Source: Chlorobiota bacterium (lineage in GTDB: Bacteria > Bacteroidota > Ignavibacteria > OLB7). From it: DNA of 64,000 nt. The notes under the pieces are model-generated. The model worked only from the letters and a program-made list of their open reading frames with translations. It was not told the DNA's origin and did not search any database. The position numbers were made by a program, and so were the translations under genes. Positions 1-8,390 of the stretch are shown piece after piece; the stretch's first letter is position 1, and every line of letters begins with the position of its first letter. The stretch lies in contig JADJXR010000001.1 in assembly GCA_016710285.1 (NCBI GenBank), forward strand, positions 434,001 to 498,000. The letters are read 5' to 3'.

Positions 1-194
1 AAGCCGCCCAGAGTTCAGCCGCCGAAGGTTCGGCAACCGCAATTCAGGGGTTTGTGGAGTTCACGGGAACGGCAACGGGACAGCTTGTGGCGGCGGGATT
101 TCTTCTGGGGTTTTGCTGGCGCGTGCTGTGCCGCATCCGGCGCGAGGAATCGGGGAACGGGTCGTTGCGCCGCAGCCCGGTGGTATCGGCGTAG
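1..194 (+). CDS. C-terminal end of an unidentified membrane-anchored protein (partial)
   Basis: The frame beginning at base 3 is open from the window edge to a TAG at 192-194, giving about 63 residues. The peptide is Ala/Ser/Thr-rich, then has a hydrophobic stretch (LVAAGFLLGFCWRVLC) followed by a basic tail, which fits a single C-terminal membrane anchor. Codon choice resembles the neighbouring genes. The start and most of the protein lie outside the window, so no family can be assigned. It could be a chance open frame, but the other two forward frames look less protein-like. Confidence 0.45.
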   Translation, partial: AAQSSAAEGSATAIQGFVEFTGTATGQLVAAGFLLGFCWRVLCRIRREESGNGSLRRSPVVSA

Positions 195-293
195 GGGATG
201 AAGGCAATATTTTTGAGAAACGTGCTTGGGTAAGGCTTCGCTGCGGATTGCTATCTTTTTACTTACACGCAACCTGGGCTATTATCTATCGCC

Positions 294-1451
294 ATGATGC
301 CTCGTTTGCTTCTTTCAATTTTGCTTCTTTCAATCACCGCGCTACTGCTGGCGTTGCAGTTGGGGTGCAGCAATGCCCGCACGGAATCGGGCCATGCGCC
401 CATGCCCCAGCCTGGCACCAACGTGGCGGCCATTCCCGCAGATACCGCCACCCGCCGCACGATTGAGTTCCGTGGGGTCAATCTTGCTCATATCCATCGG
501 CGGGGGTTGGGGTATGGTTCGGCGGCATCGGCGCGGGAGATGGATTCGTTGAAGGCCATCGGCATCAACTGGACGGCGATTACTCCGTTCGGCTACCAAG
601 AAGGGGCAAGCGCGGAACAGATCATGGGCTTTGCGGCATCGGAGGCGGGCGACCTGGACCCAAGCATGGGGAGCGATGATTTGAAAGCGGAGATTGGGCT
701 GGCGCATCAGCGGGGAATCCGCGTGGCACTGAAGCCCCATATCTGGTCCCATGATTTTTGGGATGGAAGCCAGTGGCACGGAACGGTGGCGCAGCCCACG
801 CCGCAAGCCCATGCACGCTGGTGGCGCAGCTACCGCGCCATGATCCTTCATTACGCACGGCTTGCCCAAGAGTCCGGGGCCGACCTTTTCTGCATCGGCA
901 CCGAGCTGGTGATGATGACCACCACCCACCCTGACGAATGGAGGGTCTTGATTGCCGACACACGCAAGGTTTATCGCGGGCCACTTACCTACGCCGCGCA
1001 TTGGGATCGGGAGTTGGAGGACATCACGTTTTGGGACGCGCTGGATTACATCGGCATCACTGCCTACTTCCCGCTGAACGTCCCCGACACCGCAACGGTT
1101 GAGCAGCTGGCCGAAGCATGGCGGCCACACTTGGAACGGATTGAGCGATTGGCCAACGCCACCAACCGCCCCGTGCTGTTCATGGAAGCCGGATACCGCC
1201 CAGCCACCGGAACCTTTCGCGAGCCGTGGAAATACGAAGGTGGAGTTTTGGATTACGACGCGCAACGGCGTGCCTACGAAGCAATGTTCCGCGCCACAAC
1301 CGCCCGCCCCTGGTTCAAAGGCCTCTTCCTCTGGAAAGCCTTCACCGACCCCGACCGCGCCGCCCGCCACGGCGAAGACACAGGCTTCACCTTCCGGCGC
1401 AAACCAGCCGAAGGGGTTGTGAAGAAATGGTTTTTAGGGAATGGGGGTTAG
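294..1451 (+). CDS. GH113-like glycoside hydrolase, lipoprotein
   Basis: This 385-residue protein has an N-terminal signal with a lipobox (LQLGC, Cys25), so it is probably anchored in a membrane facing the periplasm or surface. The body reads as a (beta/alpha)8 barrel of the GH113 / GTA-like type: a GVNL start near residue 61, a candidate acid/base Glu204 in GTELVMM and a candidate nucleophile Glu298 in FMEAGYR. GH113 members are mainly beta-mannanases, but the substrate cannot be fixed from sequence. There are two adjacent ATGs (294 and 297). It converges on the AAA+ ATPase gene with about 40 bp between stops. Family call is fairly safe, specificity is inference. Confidence 0.8.
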   Translation: MMPRLLLSILLLSITALLLALQLGCSNARTESGHAPMPQPGTNVAAIPADTATRRTIEFRGVNLAHIHRRGLGYGSAASAREMDSLKAIGINWTAITPFGYQEGASAEQIMGFAASEAGDLDPSMGSDDLKAEIGLAHQRGIRVALKPHIWSHDFWDGSQWHGTVAQPTPQAHARWWRSYRAMILHYARLAQESGADLFCIGTELVMMTTTHPDEWRVLIADTRKVYRGPLTYAAHWDRELEDITFWDALDYIGITAYFPLNVPDTATVEQLAEAWRPHLERIERLANATNRPVLFMEAGYRPATGTFREPWKYEGGVLDYDAQRRAYEAMFRATTARPWFKGLFLWKAFTDPDRAARHGEDTGFTFRRKPAEGVVKKWFLGNGG

Positions 1452-1492
1452 GGAACGCATTCGCAGCAACCTCACCCACTCCACCCCCTCAA

Positions 1493-3022
1493 CTACAGCT
1501 CTTCTTCCTCATCATCAAATCGCCCGCGCCCGGTGAAGATGGTCCCCACCAAATCTTTGTAGCTGGTGCGCCCGTCGAACTCTTCCTTTGCGATTTTCGA
1601 GTTTTGATGCAGCCCATCCAACACGAACTCCATCCCGGTGGCAACCTCCCACGGATTGCCGCGATTGATCTTCAGATGCCGCAGCGTCAAATCCCGCAAC
1701 CCGGGGACCCGCTCAAGCTCCTTCTGATACGCCACAAACGTCATCATGTCCCCAAGCTCCAACGCGTTCCCCTCGGTGAACCAATTCAGGATTGCGGCAT
1801 ACGGGTCCGCCAACGCCTCCCCTTTTTCCGAGCGGCGCGGGCGCTCCAACGGGTTCGGGAAGTAGGCGGCGAACACCTGGCGCACGGCCTTCCCGATTAA
1901 CGCACGCGCCACCTTCAGCGGACCTTCCTGCTCCCCTTCAAACACCAGCTCCACCTTGCCGGTGATTCCGGTCAGGGAGTGCTGAAGGTCCACGATACGC
2001 GGCACCACCATCTCATCGCCGTTGATGATCGCGCGGCGTTCGGCATTGGAGATCAGTGTTTCCATCGTGGAGATCGTCATGCGTGCCGAAACGCCGGAAC
2101 CTTGGTCCACGAACTCGGAACGGCGGGCCTGCATCGCCACCATCTCCACAATCTGCTCGATGTATTCCGGCATCACCACCATTCCATCTTGCTCGCGCCC
2201 AATCCATGCTTCCTGGCGGGTGATCGCCATTCCATCTTCCAGCGTGCGGGGGTAGTGGGTGATAATCTGGGAATCAATCCGGTCCTTCAGCGGGGTGATG
2301 ATCGCGCCACGGTTGGTGTAGTCCTGCGGGTTGGCGGTGAACACCATCACAAGGTCCAACGGCATTCGGACGTTGAAGCCGCGGATCTGGATGTCCTTCT
2401 CCTGCATGATATTGAACAACCCCACCTGGATGCGCGGCTGAAGGTCCGGAAGCTCGTTGATAACAAAAATGCCCCGGTTTGTTCGCGGGATAATCCCGAA
2501 ATGAATCGCCCCTTCGTCGGCGTAGGTAAGGCGGCGGCTGGCGGCTTTAATCGGGTCAATGTCGCCGATAAGGTCGGCGATGGTGACGTCGGGGGTGGCA
2601 AGTTTTTCGCCGTAGCGGGCATCGCGGGGAAGCCACTCAATCGGGGTGGAATCCCCATGCTGGGCAAGAAGGGTGCGCGAATGCTGGCTAACGGGCGCAA
2701 ACGGGCTGTCGTTGATTTCCGAGCCAGCAACGATTGGCAGATGCTCATCCAACAGAAGCGTCAGCATCCGCGCAATGCGGGTTTTGGCCTGGCCACGCAA
2801 GCCAAGCAGTAAGATGTCGTGCCGGGCAAGAATGGCGTTGATAAGCTGCGGAATGACGGTGTCATCGAACCCAACAATTCCCGGAAACAACGGCTCGTTC
2901 AAACGGAGTTTGCGGATCAGGTTTTTCCGCATCTCCTCCTTTACCGTCAACGGCTGGTAGCCGCTATCCTTCAATTGGCCGAACGTGGTTGGGCGATGCT
3001 CACCAGATGCTGTATGGATCAT
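1493..3022 (-). CDS. MoxR/Mg-chelatase-like AAA+ ATPase
   Basis: This 509-residue ATPase has a Walker A (GLRGQAKT, residues 74-81) and a Walker B-like strand (GIFVINE). A sensor-like Asn lies in VFTANPQDYTNRG. This layout fits the magnesium chelatase subunit I / MoxR branch, whose members usually act as chaperones that insert metals or mature partner proteins, often with a VWA-domain partner. No VWA gene lies next to it here. The open frame extends about 158 codons further upstream, but that extension runs through an intergenic repeat, so the ATG at 3020-3022 (MIHTASGEHR) is chosen. No clear Shine-Dalgarno is seen. Confidence 0.8.
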   Translation of the reverse strand: MIHTASGEHRPTTFGQLKDSGYQPLTVKEEMRKNLIRKLRLNEPLFPGIVGFDDTVIPQLINAILARHDILLLGLRGQAKTRIARMLTLLLDEHLPIVAGSEINDSPFAPVSQHSRTLLAQHGDSTPIEWLPRDARYGEKLATPDVTIADLIGDIDPIKAASRRLTYADEGAIHFGIIPRTNRGIFVINELPDLQPRIQVGLFNIMQEKDIQIRGFNVRMPLDLVMVFTANPQDYTNRGAIITPLKDRIDSQIITHYPRTLEDGMAITRQEAWIGREQDGMVVMPEYIEQIVEMVAMQARRSEFVDQGSGVSARMTISTMETLISNAERRAIINGDEMVVPRIVDLQHSLTGITGKVELVFEGEQEGPLKVARALIGKAVRQVFAAYFPNPLERPRRSEKGEALADPYAAILNWFTEGNALELGDMMTFVAYQKELERVPGLRDLTLRHLKINRGNPWEVATGMEFVLDGLHQNSKIAKEEFDGRTSYKDLVGTIFTGRGRFDDEEEEL

Positions 3023-3187
3023 GCGTGATGATGGTTTGCTGAATGGTTGATGTGCTTGATTGAGGCTAAACAGAAATGCTGCAAGCGGCGGCGGGATGAC
3101 GGCTTGCACGGCAACCGGATTGCACAATCCCGCCACGCACAGTTGGAAGGCAGGGGGAAAGAGCGAGGCCTGCACGCCCAGCCCCTG

Positions 3188-3339
3188 AACCCGACGAAGT
3201 CGGGGTAGCCGCATCGCGTCAGCGATGGTAGTCGCCCCGACCTCCGTCGGGATTGATAACAGGTCTTCAGCCTGCGCAACGGAGGACGAGGACACCACCA
3301 AACCCAACGCCACCTTCCGAACCTCAGGATCACCACGCT
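3188..3339. repeat. Interspersed intergenic repeat, copy A
   Basis: This copy shares the core CCGACCTCCGTCGGGATTGA, the CAGGTCTTCAGCCTG hairpin, GCGCAACGGA and the tail ACCTCAGGATCACCACGC with copies at 19581-19773 and 22442-22592. It is made of short hairpin modules: CCCGAC/GTCGGG with a CTCC loop, and CAGG/CCTG. The minus strand is open in one frame and reads like AQAEDLLSIPTEVGA, but that is a property of the repeat and not evidence of a gene. Confidence 0.8.
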
Positions 3340-3342
3340 CTT

Positions 3343-3373
3343 TCCCCCGTTCCCCGTCCCCCCCATTCTCCCG
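3343..3373 (-). repeat. G-rich tract, potential G-quadruplex (minus strand)
   Basis: The plus strand shows four or more C-runs separated by one to five bases, so the minus strand fits the (G3+N1-7)4 pattern. It lies immediately after repeat copy A. Similar tracts occur near 5940, 19550 and 22396. Confidence 0.5.
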
Positions 3374-3398
3374 TTTTCCTCCGTAGATTGCGCCCGCA

Positions 3399-4451
3399 AT
3401 GAATCTTCTTGTTATCCGCTTCAGCTCCGCCGGGGATATTCTCCTTACCAGCCTCTTCCTCCGCTCCCTTCGCAAGCGTTTCCCCGATGCCAGCATTCAC
3501 TTTTTGACGAAGCAGGAATTCCTTCCGCTGGTGGCGCACTCCCCCTATCTGGACCGCGTGATTACCATCAACAGCAGCGACCGGCGCAAGGAGCTATCCC
3601 AGCGTAAACGGACGTTGATTCGCGAGCTTGGCGGCAAGTACGACGTGGCCTACGACCTCCACAACTCATTGCGGAGCAGGTGGTTCCGGGTGGGGATTGC
3701 GCAGCGCGTTGAGGTGATCCGGAAACCATCGCTGCGGAAGCGGCTGCTGGTTTGGTTCAAATGGAATCGGCTTCGCCCCATCGTCCCAATTCCCGAACTC
3801 TATCTGCGTGTTGGAAGCCGTGACGGATTGGCGAACGATGGCCAGGGGCTGGAGCTTTTCATCGGGGAAACATCCAACCCCCTTCCCCCGCTTCGTGGCA
3901 AGCCCACGGTTGGGTTTGCCCCGGGCGCACGCCACCAAACCAAGCGGTGGCCGCCGGAACGGTGGATAGCGTTGGGCGCGATGCTGCGCGAACATCACCA
4001 AGCGCGAATTGTGCTGCTTGGCGCGCCGGAAGAATCCCACCTTTGCCAGCTGATTGCCGATGGGATCAGCAACGGAATCAGCGGCGGAATTGATGGAGAT
4101 TCCCACGCAGAAACCAGCCCGTTGAACCTTGCAGGGGAAACCACGTGGCTGCAAACCGCAGCGGCCCTTGATGGATGCGACCTTGTGGTGACGAACGATT
4201 CAGCAATCGCCCACCTTGCCGCAGCGCGGAAGCGAACGGTGGTGGCGATTTTTGGCCCGACGGTTCAAGAGTTCGGGTTTGCTCCGTACGGGACGCGCAT
4301 GGCGGTGGCCGAAGTGCCTGACCTTCCCTGCCGCCCCTGCACCACAATCGGGGGGGACCGCTGCCCAAAAGGCCATTTCCGCTGCATGATCGGCCTGCAA
4401 CCGCATCACGTTGCGGAGATTATTGAGAAGCTGAAAGCGATGGCAGGATAA
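3399..4451 (+). CDS. Glycosyltransferase family 9 (heptosyltransferase-like)
   Basis: This 350-residue protein begins with the GT9 signature (IRFSSAGDILLTSLFLRSLR). A second nucleotide-sugar-binding motif (VTNDSAIAHLAAA) sits near residue 265. GT9 enzymes transfer heptose from an ADP- or NDP-heptose donor to lipopolysaccharide core on the cytoplasmic face of the inner membrane. The gene is far from the large polysaccharide locus (26.8-61.8 kb), so it may be a core-type heptosyltransferase. A second GT9 (46785-47837) lies inside that locus. The start follows closely on a TAGATTG string, so the leader may be very short. Confidence 0.85.
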   Translation: MNLLVIRFSSAGDILLTSLFLRSLRKRFPDASIHFLTKQEFLPLVAHSPYLDRVITINSSDRRKELSQRKRTLIRELGGKYDVAYDLHNSLRSRWFRVGIAQRVEVIRKPSLRKRLLVWFKWNRLRPIVPIPELYLRVGSRDGLANDGQGLELFIGETSNPLPPLRGKPTVGFAPGARHQTKRWPPERWIALGAMLREHHQARIVLLGAPEESHLCQLIADGISNGISGGIDGDSHAETSPLNLAGETTWLQTAAALDGCDLVVTNDSAIAHLAAARKRTVVAIFGPTVQEFGFAPYGTRMAVAEVPDLPCRPCTTIGGDRCPKGHFRCMIGLQPHHVAEIIEKLKAMAG

Positions 4452-4480
4452 CACAGGAATCAAGCTCTTGAAACCCGCTC

Positions 4481-4508
4481 AAAAAAAAACCACGGGCAGG
4501 CCGTGGTT
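4481..4508 (-). terminator. Rho-independent terminator after the DUF948-like gene
   Basis: On the minus strand an 8-bp stem (AACCACGG / CCGTGGTT) with a 5-nt loop is followed by a run of nine T's. It lies about 28 bp beyond the stop of the minus-strand gene at 4536. Confidence 0.85.
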
Positions 4509-4535
4509 ATGTCTGTCGCTTGGGGGTTGCCTACG

Positions 4536-5024
4536 TTACTCGCGCAGTTGCGCGGCGTAATCGTTGTTGTTTCCGCCCCCGGCCAACCGCACCCGGAACG
4601 CATGGATGCCTCGGCTAAGAGCGGTAAGCAGATTCAAGATTTCCAGCACCGGGGCTTGCACCTTGCGTTGGATATTTTGCTCCAGATCCAGCACGCTAAC
4701 CACCACTTGTTTGGCCGAGTCCACAACCTCGGTAACGTCGCGGCTGATGTCGCTTGCGCTGACCACAATTCCTTCGATGTTCTCCAGCTGAGTGTTCAGC
4801 CGTGCAACGGTTCCTTCGGCTTGCTTTGCCACCCCGGCCAAATTTTCCACCACGCCGCCCACGGCAATCCGTGTCTGCTGAACTTCCCCCACAAGGTCCT
4901 GCACGCCGCGCGTGGCGGTGTCAATCAGCGGGCGAATGCGGGAAAGAAGAATGGTGAGATAGATGAAAAGGCCAGCAAGCGCCAACAGCGCGATGGAAGC
5001 GGTGAGGTACAGCGCAAGTTCCAT
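4536..5024 (-). CDS. DUF948-like membrane-anchored coiled-coil protein
   Basis: This 162-residue protein has one N-terminal membrane segment (residues about 5-28) followed by a long heptad-rich helical region with many Val, Asn and Gln positions, and a basic C-terminus. The layout matches DUF948-type general stress proteins, which often sit next to YtxH proteins, as here: a YtxH gene lies 146 bp upstream on the same strand. The molecular role of the family is poorly known. The two probably form one transcript that ends at the terminator at 4481-4508. Confidence 0.65.
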   Translation of the reverse strand: MELALYLTASIALLALAGLFIYLTILLSRIRPLIDTATRGVQDLVGEVQQTRIAVGGVVENLAGVAKQAEGTVARLNTQLENIEGIVVSASDISRDVTEVVDSAKQVVVSVLDLEQNIQRKVQAPVLEILNLLTALSRGIHAFRVRLAGGGNNNDYAAQLRE

Positions 5025-5170
5025 GGTTGCAGTATGGGTTTGAATGTGGACGAATTGTGTGTGCGTGTGCGGAAGGGAGCATTGCCAGCATTCCCGCCGG
5101 AAGCCTTATCGTTAAAAACAGAGCGGGGAGCAACCCGATTGCTGCCCCCCGACTACCAGTCGCGCAGGTT

Positions 5171-5614
5171 TTACGAAGCGGACGGATTCCGAAGCTCCTC
5201 TTTGAAAGCATCGGTCCCGGCTTTGACCGCATCGGCAAGTTTTCCGGCCGAGGCGCGAACCTCGCCGGCGGCTTTGCTGCCGGTGTTGGTGGCTTTTGCA
5301 CGGGCATCGTTCACAATCCGCTCGGCATCGCTCATCAAGGTGCTGGCGCGCTCGCGAGCGTCGTCAACAAGCGTCTCGGCACGTTTGCGCCCTTCGTTCA
5401 TAATCTGCTGGGCGCGCTCCGAAGCGGCCACCACAAGCTCCCCCGCTTTATCCTTGTACTGGTTGGTCTTGTACTGGATATCCGAACGCAGCTCACGCCC
5501 GGTTTTTGGGGCGAACAACAACGCTAACGCCGCGCCAACCGCGCCGCCGGTCAGCATCCCAATAAGCAGCCCTTTTGCAAATCCTGTGGTTTCGCCATTT
5601 GAGTAATCCGACAT
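5171..5614 (-). CDS. YtxH domain-containing protein
   Basis: This 147-residue protein carries the YtxH hallmark: a Gly/Ala-rich membrane segment (KGLLIGMLTGGAVGAALALL) directly followed by FAPKTGRELR. A long Ala/Lys/Asp-rich helical tail follows, resembling apolipoprotein- or LEA-like repeats. Family members are linked to stress responses, but the mechanism is not established. A good Shine-Dalgarno (GGAGG about 5 nt before the ATG) supports this start. A Bacteroidota-type promoter candidate lies at 5694-5726. It precedes the DUF948-like gene in the same direction. Confidence 0.8.
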   Translation of the reverse strand: MSDYSNGETTGFAKGLLIGMLTGGAVGAALALLFAPKTGRELRSDIQYKTNQYKDKAGELVVAASERAQQIMNEGRKRAETLVDDARERASTLMSDAERIVNDARAKATNTGSKAAGEVRASAGKLADAVKAGTDAFKEELRNPSAS

Positions 5615-5977
5615 GATAGCCTCCGTGTGTATGTAAGGGTTGACTGTATGATTAGCCGTACTTCTGTGGGGTTACGTCGCCGTTGGAACGCCCCAAGTAT
5701 ACAGCGGCTGTAACGTACGCTCCAAACAATTCGATAGTGCCCCTGTTGTACGCAGGTAGCGCACCCACTGTTGGCCGCGCCAGTCCACAGCCCCACACAC
5801 GTCAACCACGTGACATTGTTACGGTGGTGAAAGGGTGGTTTTGGCAAGGGGGGTAAGTTCAGGACTCAAAGTTCTTCCCCGAAGATTCTGATCCTGAAAT
5901 GTGGAAAGCAACACACAGAAGCCGCAATCTATCTTCCTTCCCCGCTCCCTGTCCCCCGTCCCCCGATCCCCGATCCC
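5615..5977. other. Intergenic region upstream of the YtxH gene
   Basis: This 363-bp stretch lies between the YtxH start and the end of the Old Yellow Enzyme gene, both on the minus strand. It contains the promoter candidate at 5694-5726 and a C-rich tract at 5940-5979. No gene, tRNA or clear terminator is visible in the remainder. Confidence 0.5.
5694..5726 (-). promoter_or_regulatory. Candidate Bacteroidota-type promoter for the YtxH gene
   Basis: On the minus strand a TTTG (plus-strand 5723-5726) is followed after 21 nt by TATACTTG (5694-5701), one mismatch from TAnnTTTG. The leader to the YtxH ATG would be about 75 nt. Confidence 0.4.
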
Positions 5978-5979
5978 TC
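5940..5979 (-). repeat. G-rich tract, potential G-quadruplex (minus strand)
   Basis: The plus strand reads as repeated CCC/CCCC/CCCCC runs with loops such as GAT and GT. Its minus-strand complement resembles the G-tracts at 19551-19577 and 22396-22424, including the shared GATCGGGGAT-like core. It sits just downstream of the Old Yellow Enzyme stop codon. Confidence 0.5.
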
Positions 5980-7327
5980 ACACCTCCTCCATCTCTTGCT
6001 CGTCGGAGCTTGCGCTCCATCGCATAATCTGCGCTTCCATTTCATCGGTTGTGGCGAACCGCGTGGGGTCGTAGCAGCCAAGCGGGGAATTTGCCGTGCG
6101 GATTGGGCAGCGGTTGCAGTGGGTGCAAGGGTTTTCCGGGCGGTTAATCCCCCGGCGGAACTGCTCCACAAGGTCAACGTTTGCCAGAAGCGGGCGTGCC
6201 ATTGCAATTAAATCAGCTTTCCCCGCCGATAATGTTTCTTCAATAATTGACCGCTCCTGAAATCCCCCGTTGGCAATCACCGGCAACCCAACTTCTTCCC
6301 GAAATCGCTTTGCATCGTCCGCCGAAACTGCTGGCGTGTCGTGCCAGCCAATATTTGCAATCGGCCTCAGCAAAAAATTTGGGATGGAATTAAAAAACAC
6401 CGCACGCCACCATGCCTTTCCAGAAAGATGACGATTGGAATTATAGAACATCTTCATCTCTTGAACCGGAAATGACCCCGGGTTTCCTTTCGGGTTGATA
6501 AATCCATACCCTTTGTCAATATGGAGATAATCCACACCAAGCGTTTTTAGTTTTTTTGCGAAATAGAGATTCTCGTTAATCGTGTTCCCAAAATACCAAT
6601 GCTTCAGCGGGAACCGAATTGGCAAGCGGATATTTAACGGGAGATAATTGTGGTCAGCTGCCGACATCCGAATTCCCAACGGAAAATCATCTCCAATTTT
6701 CCTTCTTACCGCCCGCACAATTTCTTCCAATATCTTGAACCGTTTATCTATCGAACCTCCGTAGGCATCCTTTCTTCGATTAATTCCGGGATTGAGAAAT
6801 TGCTGGATGATATACCCCTTGGAAGCGGTGATCTCCAAGCCATCCGCCCCCGCTTCCTGAACCCGGCGCGCTGCTTCGACAAAATTCTCCACCGTGGCCT
6901 CAATTTCCTCAATCGTCATGGCGGCCTGAAGCGTGCGGTAGCCGTAGAACAGATCGAAGACGGAAGATGACGACTGCGAATCTTCCTGCTGCGGGAACAA
7001 GCTGGTGTGGGTGTGCCCTCCGGTGTCGCCAATTTGCACGATATACCGGCAATCGTACTGCTGCACCGCTTTGATTGCTGCGGCCAGCGGCTTTATAAAT
7101 CGGTCATCGCTCAGCTTTGGATATTCCAGCGGCGAGGTTCGCTTATCGTTCACGCTGATGGTGGCGGAGATTATTCCGGCAAGGTCGTGCTGCGCAAACC
7201 GTTTCTCAAAATTCTTGAACGCCGATGTCACTGTCCCATCATAAAACGAAGTCCGCCCACCGATGGATGAACGGAGAATTCGATGCTTAAACTGAAGATT
7301 TTTCAGTTGGAACGGTTCAAAAATCAT
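5978..7327 (-). CDS. NADH:flavin oxidoreductase, Old Yellow Enzyme family
   Basis: This 449-residue protein has the OYE TIM barrel: an N-terminal FEPFQLKNLQFKHRILRS, a GADGLEI motif, and LPVIANGGF near the phosphate-binding end, all expected for an FMN enzyme. Close to the C-terminus is a Cys cluster (CTHCNRCPIRTANSPLGC) like the 4Fe-4S-binding site of the 2,4-dienoyl-CoA reductase / trimethylamine dehydrogenase branch, but the second FAD/NAD(P) domain of those enzymes is absent. It starts 5 bp after the stop of the alpha/beta hydrolase, so the two are almost certainly co-transcribed. Substrate unknown. Confidence 0.85.
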   Translation of the reverse strand: MIFEPFQLKNLQFKHRILRSSIGGRTSFYDGTVTSAFKNFEKRFAQHDLAGIISATISVNDKRTSPLEYPKLSDDRFIKPLAAAIKAVQQYDCRYIVQIGDTGGHTHTSLFPQQEDSQSSSSVFDLFYGYRTLQAAMTIEEIEATVENFVEAARRVQEAGADGLEITASKGYIIQQFLNPGINRRKDAYGGSIDKRFKILEEIVRAVRRKIGDDFPLGIRMSAADHNYLPLNIRLPIRFPLKHWYFGNTINENLYFAKKLKTLGVDYLHIDKGYGFINPKGNPGSFPVQEMKMFYNSNRHLSGKAWWRAVFFNSIPNFLLRPIANIGWHDTPAVSADDAKRFREEVGLPVIANGGFQERSIIEETLSAGKADLIAMARPLLANVDLVEQFRRGINRPENPCTHCNRCPIRTANSPLGCYDPTRFATTDEMEAQIMRWSASSDEQEMEEV

Positions 7328-7332
7328 TGCGG

Positions 7333-8247
7333 TTATTGTTGAGGTTCAAGAAAAAACTGCATGGCGCGTTGGGTGACAAGCTCTGGGCGTTCGTCAACAA
7401 TAAAATGGCCGGCATCGGGGACATATTCCAGCTGAAAATCATCAACGTACGGCTGGTATCCGCGCAGCCAGCTGGTGGCCAGCGCAAAATCTTTTTCCCC
7501 AAACAGCAATCGGGTTGGGGTGGATATTCGGTGTTTTTTGTACCGCCCGAACAATCCAACCGGCAGATATTCTTTCAGCAGAAATTGGCCGTATAATTTC
7601 GAGGAAGCCACCGCACGTTTTGCATCGCGGAACTGGTTTGCAAAAATGGCGATTTCTTCCTGCGTCCATCCCCCTTTCCGGGTTTCGCCGCGAGTGAACA
7701 GGTGGGCAACAAAATCGTTGTTTTTCTGCAGCAGGCGTTTCCCGAACCACGGCATGGCAATTTTCACCATGTACCCAAATCGGAGGGTTGCGGGGATCAT
7801 CCTCCAATCAATTTTCGTCCAGATTAACGGGATGTTGGTGGCGTAATGCTGCTGAACCAGCCCCGGATATTTCGCGCTGGCGATGTAGCCTATCCATCCC
7901 CCCCAATCGTGGGTCAGCAGGCGCACCTGTTGATGGCCCAGTGCTTGGATGAGCTTCACCAGATCATCCACCAACTCCTCTTTCAGATACCCCCCTGCCG
8001 TTGCTTCGGTCCAGCCAAAGCCGCGAAGATCCGGGACGATCACCCGGAAGCGTTCGGCAAACGGTGGTATTTGCTTGCGCCACATCCACCAATGCTGGGG
8101 CCAGCCGTGAAGCATCAGCAGCGGCGGCCCCGCGCCAGCTTCGGCGATATGGACCCGCAGCCCGCCGATGTCAATCCAACGGTGCTGAAGGTCCACCCCT
8201 TCCACCGAAGGGAGCGGCTGCTGAAGATGGGAATCGGTTGTTGGCAT
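7333..8247 (-). CDS. Alpha/beta hydrolase (epoxide hydrolase / dehalogenase-like)
   Basis: This 304-residue protein shows an oxyanion-hole motif (HGWPQ, residues 47-51), the nucleophile elbow THDWGGWIG with Asp114 as nucleophile, and a late catalytic His (DAGHF). An Asp nucleophile points to epoxide hydrolases, haloalkane or fluoroacetate dehalogenases and not to esterases. No signal peptide is seen, so it is probably cytoplasmic. It is the first gene of a two-gene unit with the Old Yellow Enzyme and diverges from dnaE. The substrate cannot be deduced. Confidence 0.85.
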   Translation of the reverse strand: MPTTDSHLQQPLPSVEGVDLQHRWIDIGGLRVHIAEAGAGPPLLMLHGWPQHWWMWRKQIPPFAERFRVIVPDLRGFGWTEATAGGYLKEELVDDLVKLIQALGHQQVRLLTHDWGGWIGYIASAKYPGLVQQHYATNIPLIWTKIDWRMIPATLRFGYMVKIAMPWFGKRLLQKNNDFVAHLFTRGETRKGGWTQEEIAIFANQFRDAKRAVASSKLYGQFLLKEYLPVGLFGRYKKHRISTPTRLLFGEKDFALATSWLRGYQPYVDDFQLEYVPDAGHFIVDERPELVTQRAMQFFLEPQQ

Positions 8248-8390
8248 CTGCGATCTGGTTTGATGGAAGCGGGTACGGAACCTTGCCGCGATTGGATGTT
8301 ACGCCCCGCCAACTTGCGGTTGCCCTTCCCCTGTTTATCTTTGGCCAGCTTCAAACCACGGCCAGCAACCGGCCAATCCCATGCCTTTCC

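Larger units (their letters stand above)
3023..3398. other. Intergenic region between divergent genes with repeat and C-rich tract
   Basis: This 376-bp gap separates the start of the AAA+ ATPase (minus) from the start of the GT9 gene (plus). It holds repeat copy A (about 3188-3339) and a C-rich tract (3343-3373). A TAGATTGCGCC string at about 3384 sits just before the GT9 start and may be a promoter -7 box. I see no convincing gene or RNA in it. Confidence 0.6.

Noticed and set aside
342..1370. Long open frame on the minus strand opposite the GH113-like gene
   Set aside because: It is the mirror of a well-supported gene in G+C-rich sequence and has no recognisable motif. Similar antisense frames opposite dnaE, the TonB receptor and hemC were left out for the same reason.
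3023..3496. N-terminal extension of the AAA+ ATPase by about 158 codons
   Set aside because: The extension runs through repeat copy A and into the start of the divergent GT9 gene. The repeat itself is open in this frame, so the extra sequence is not evidence of protein.
4503..5606. Long plus-strand open frame opposite the DUF948-like and YtxH genes
   Set aside because: It spans two good minus-strand genes and their gap, has no family motif and no promoter, and is a shadow of biased codon use.
8001..8390. Upstream extension of dnaE by 130 codons
   Set aside because: It overlaps the divergent hydrolase gene and does not look like PHP domain sequence, which starts cleanly at 8391.
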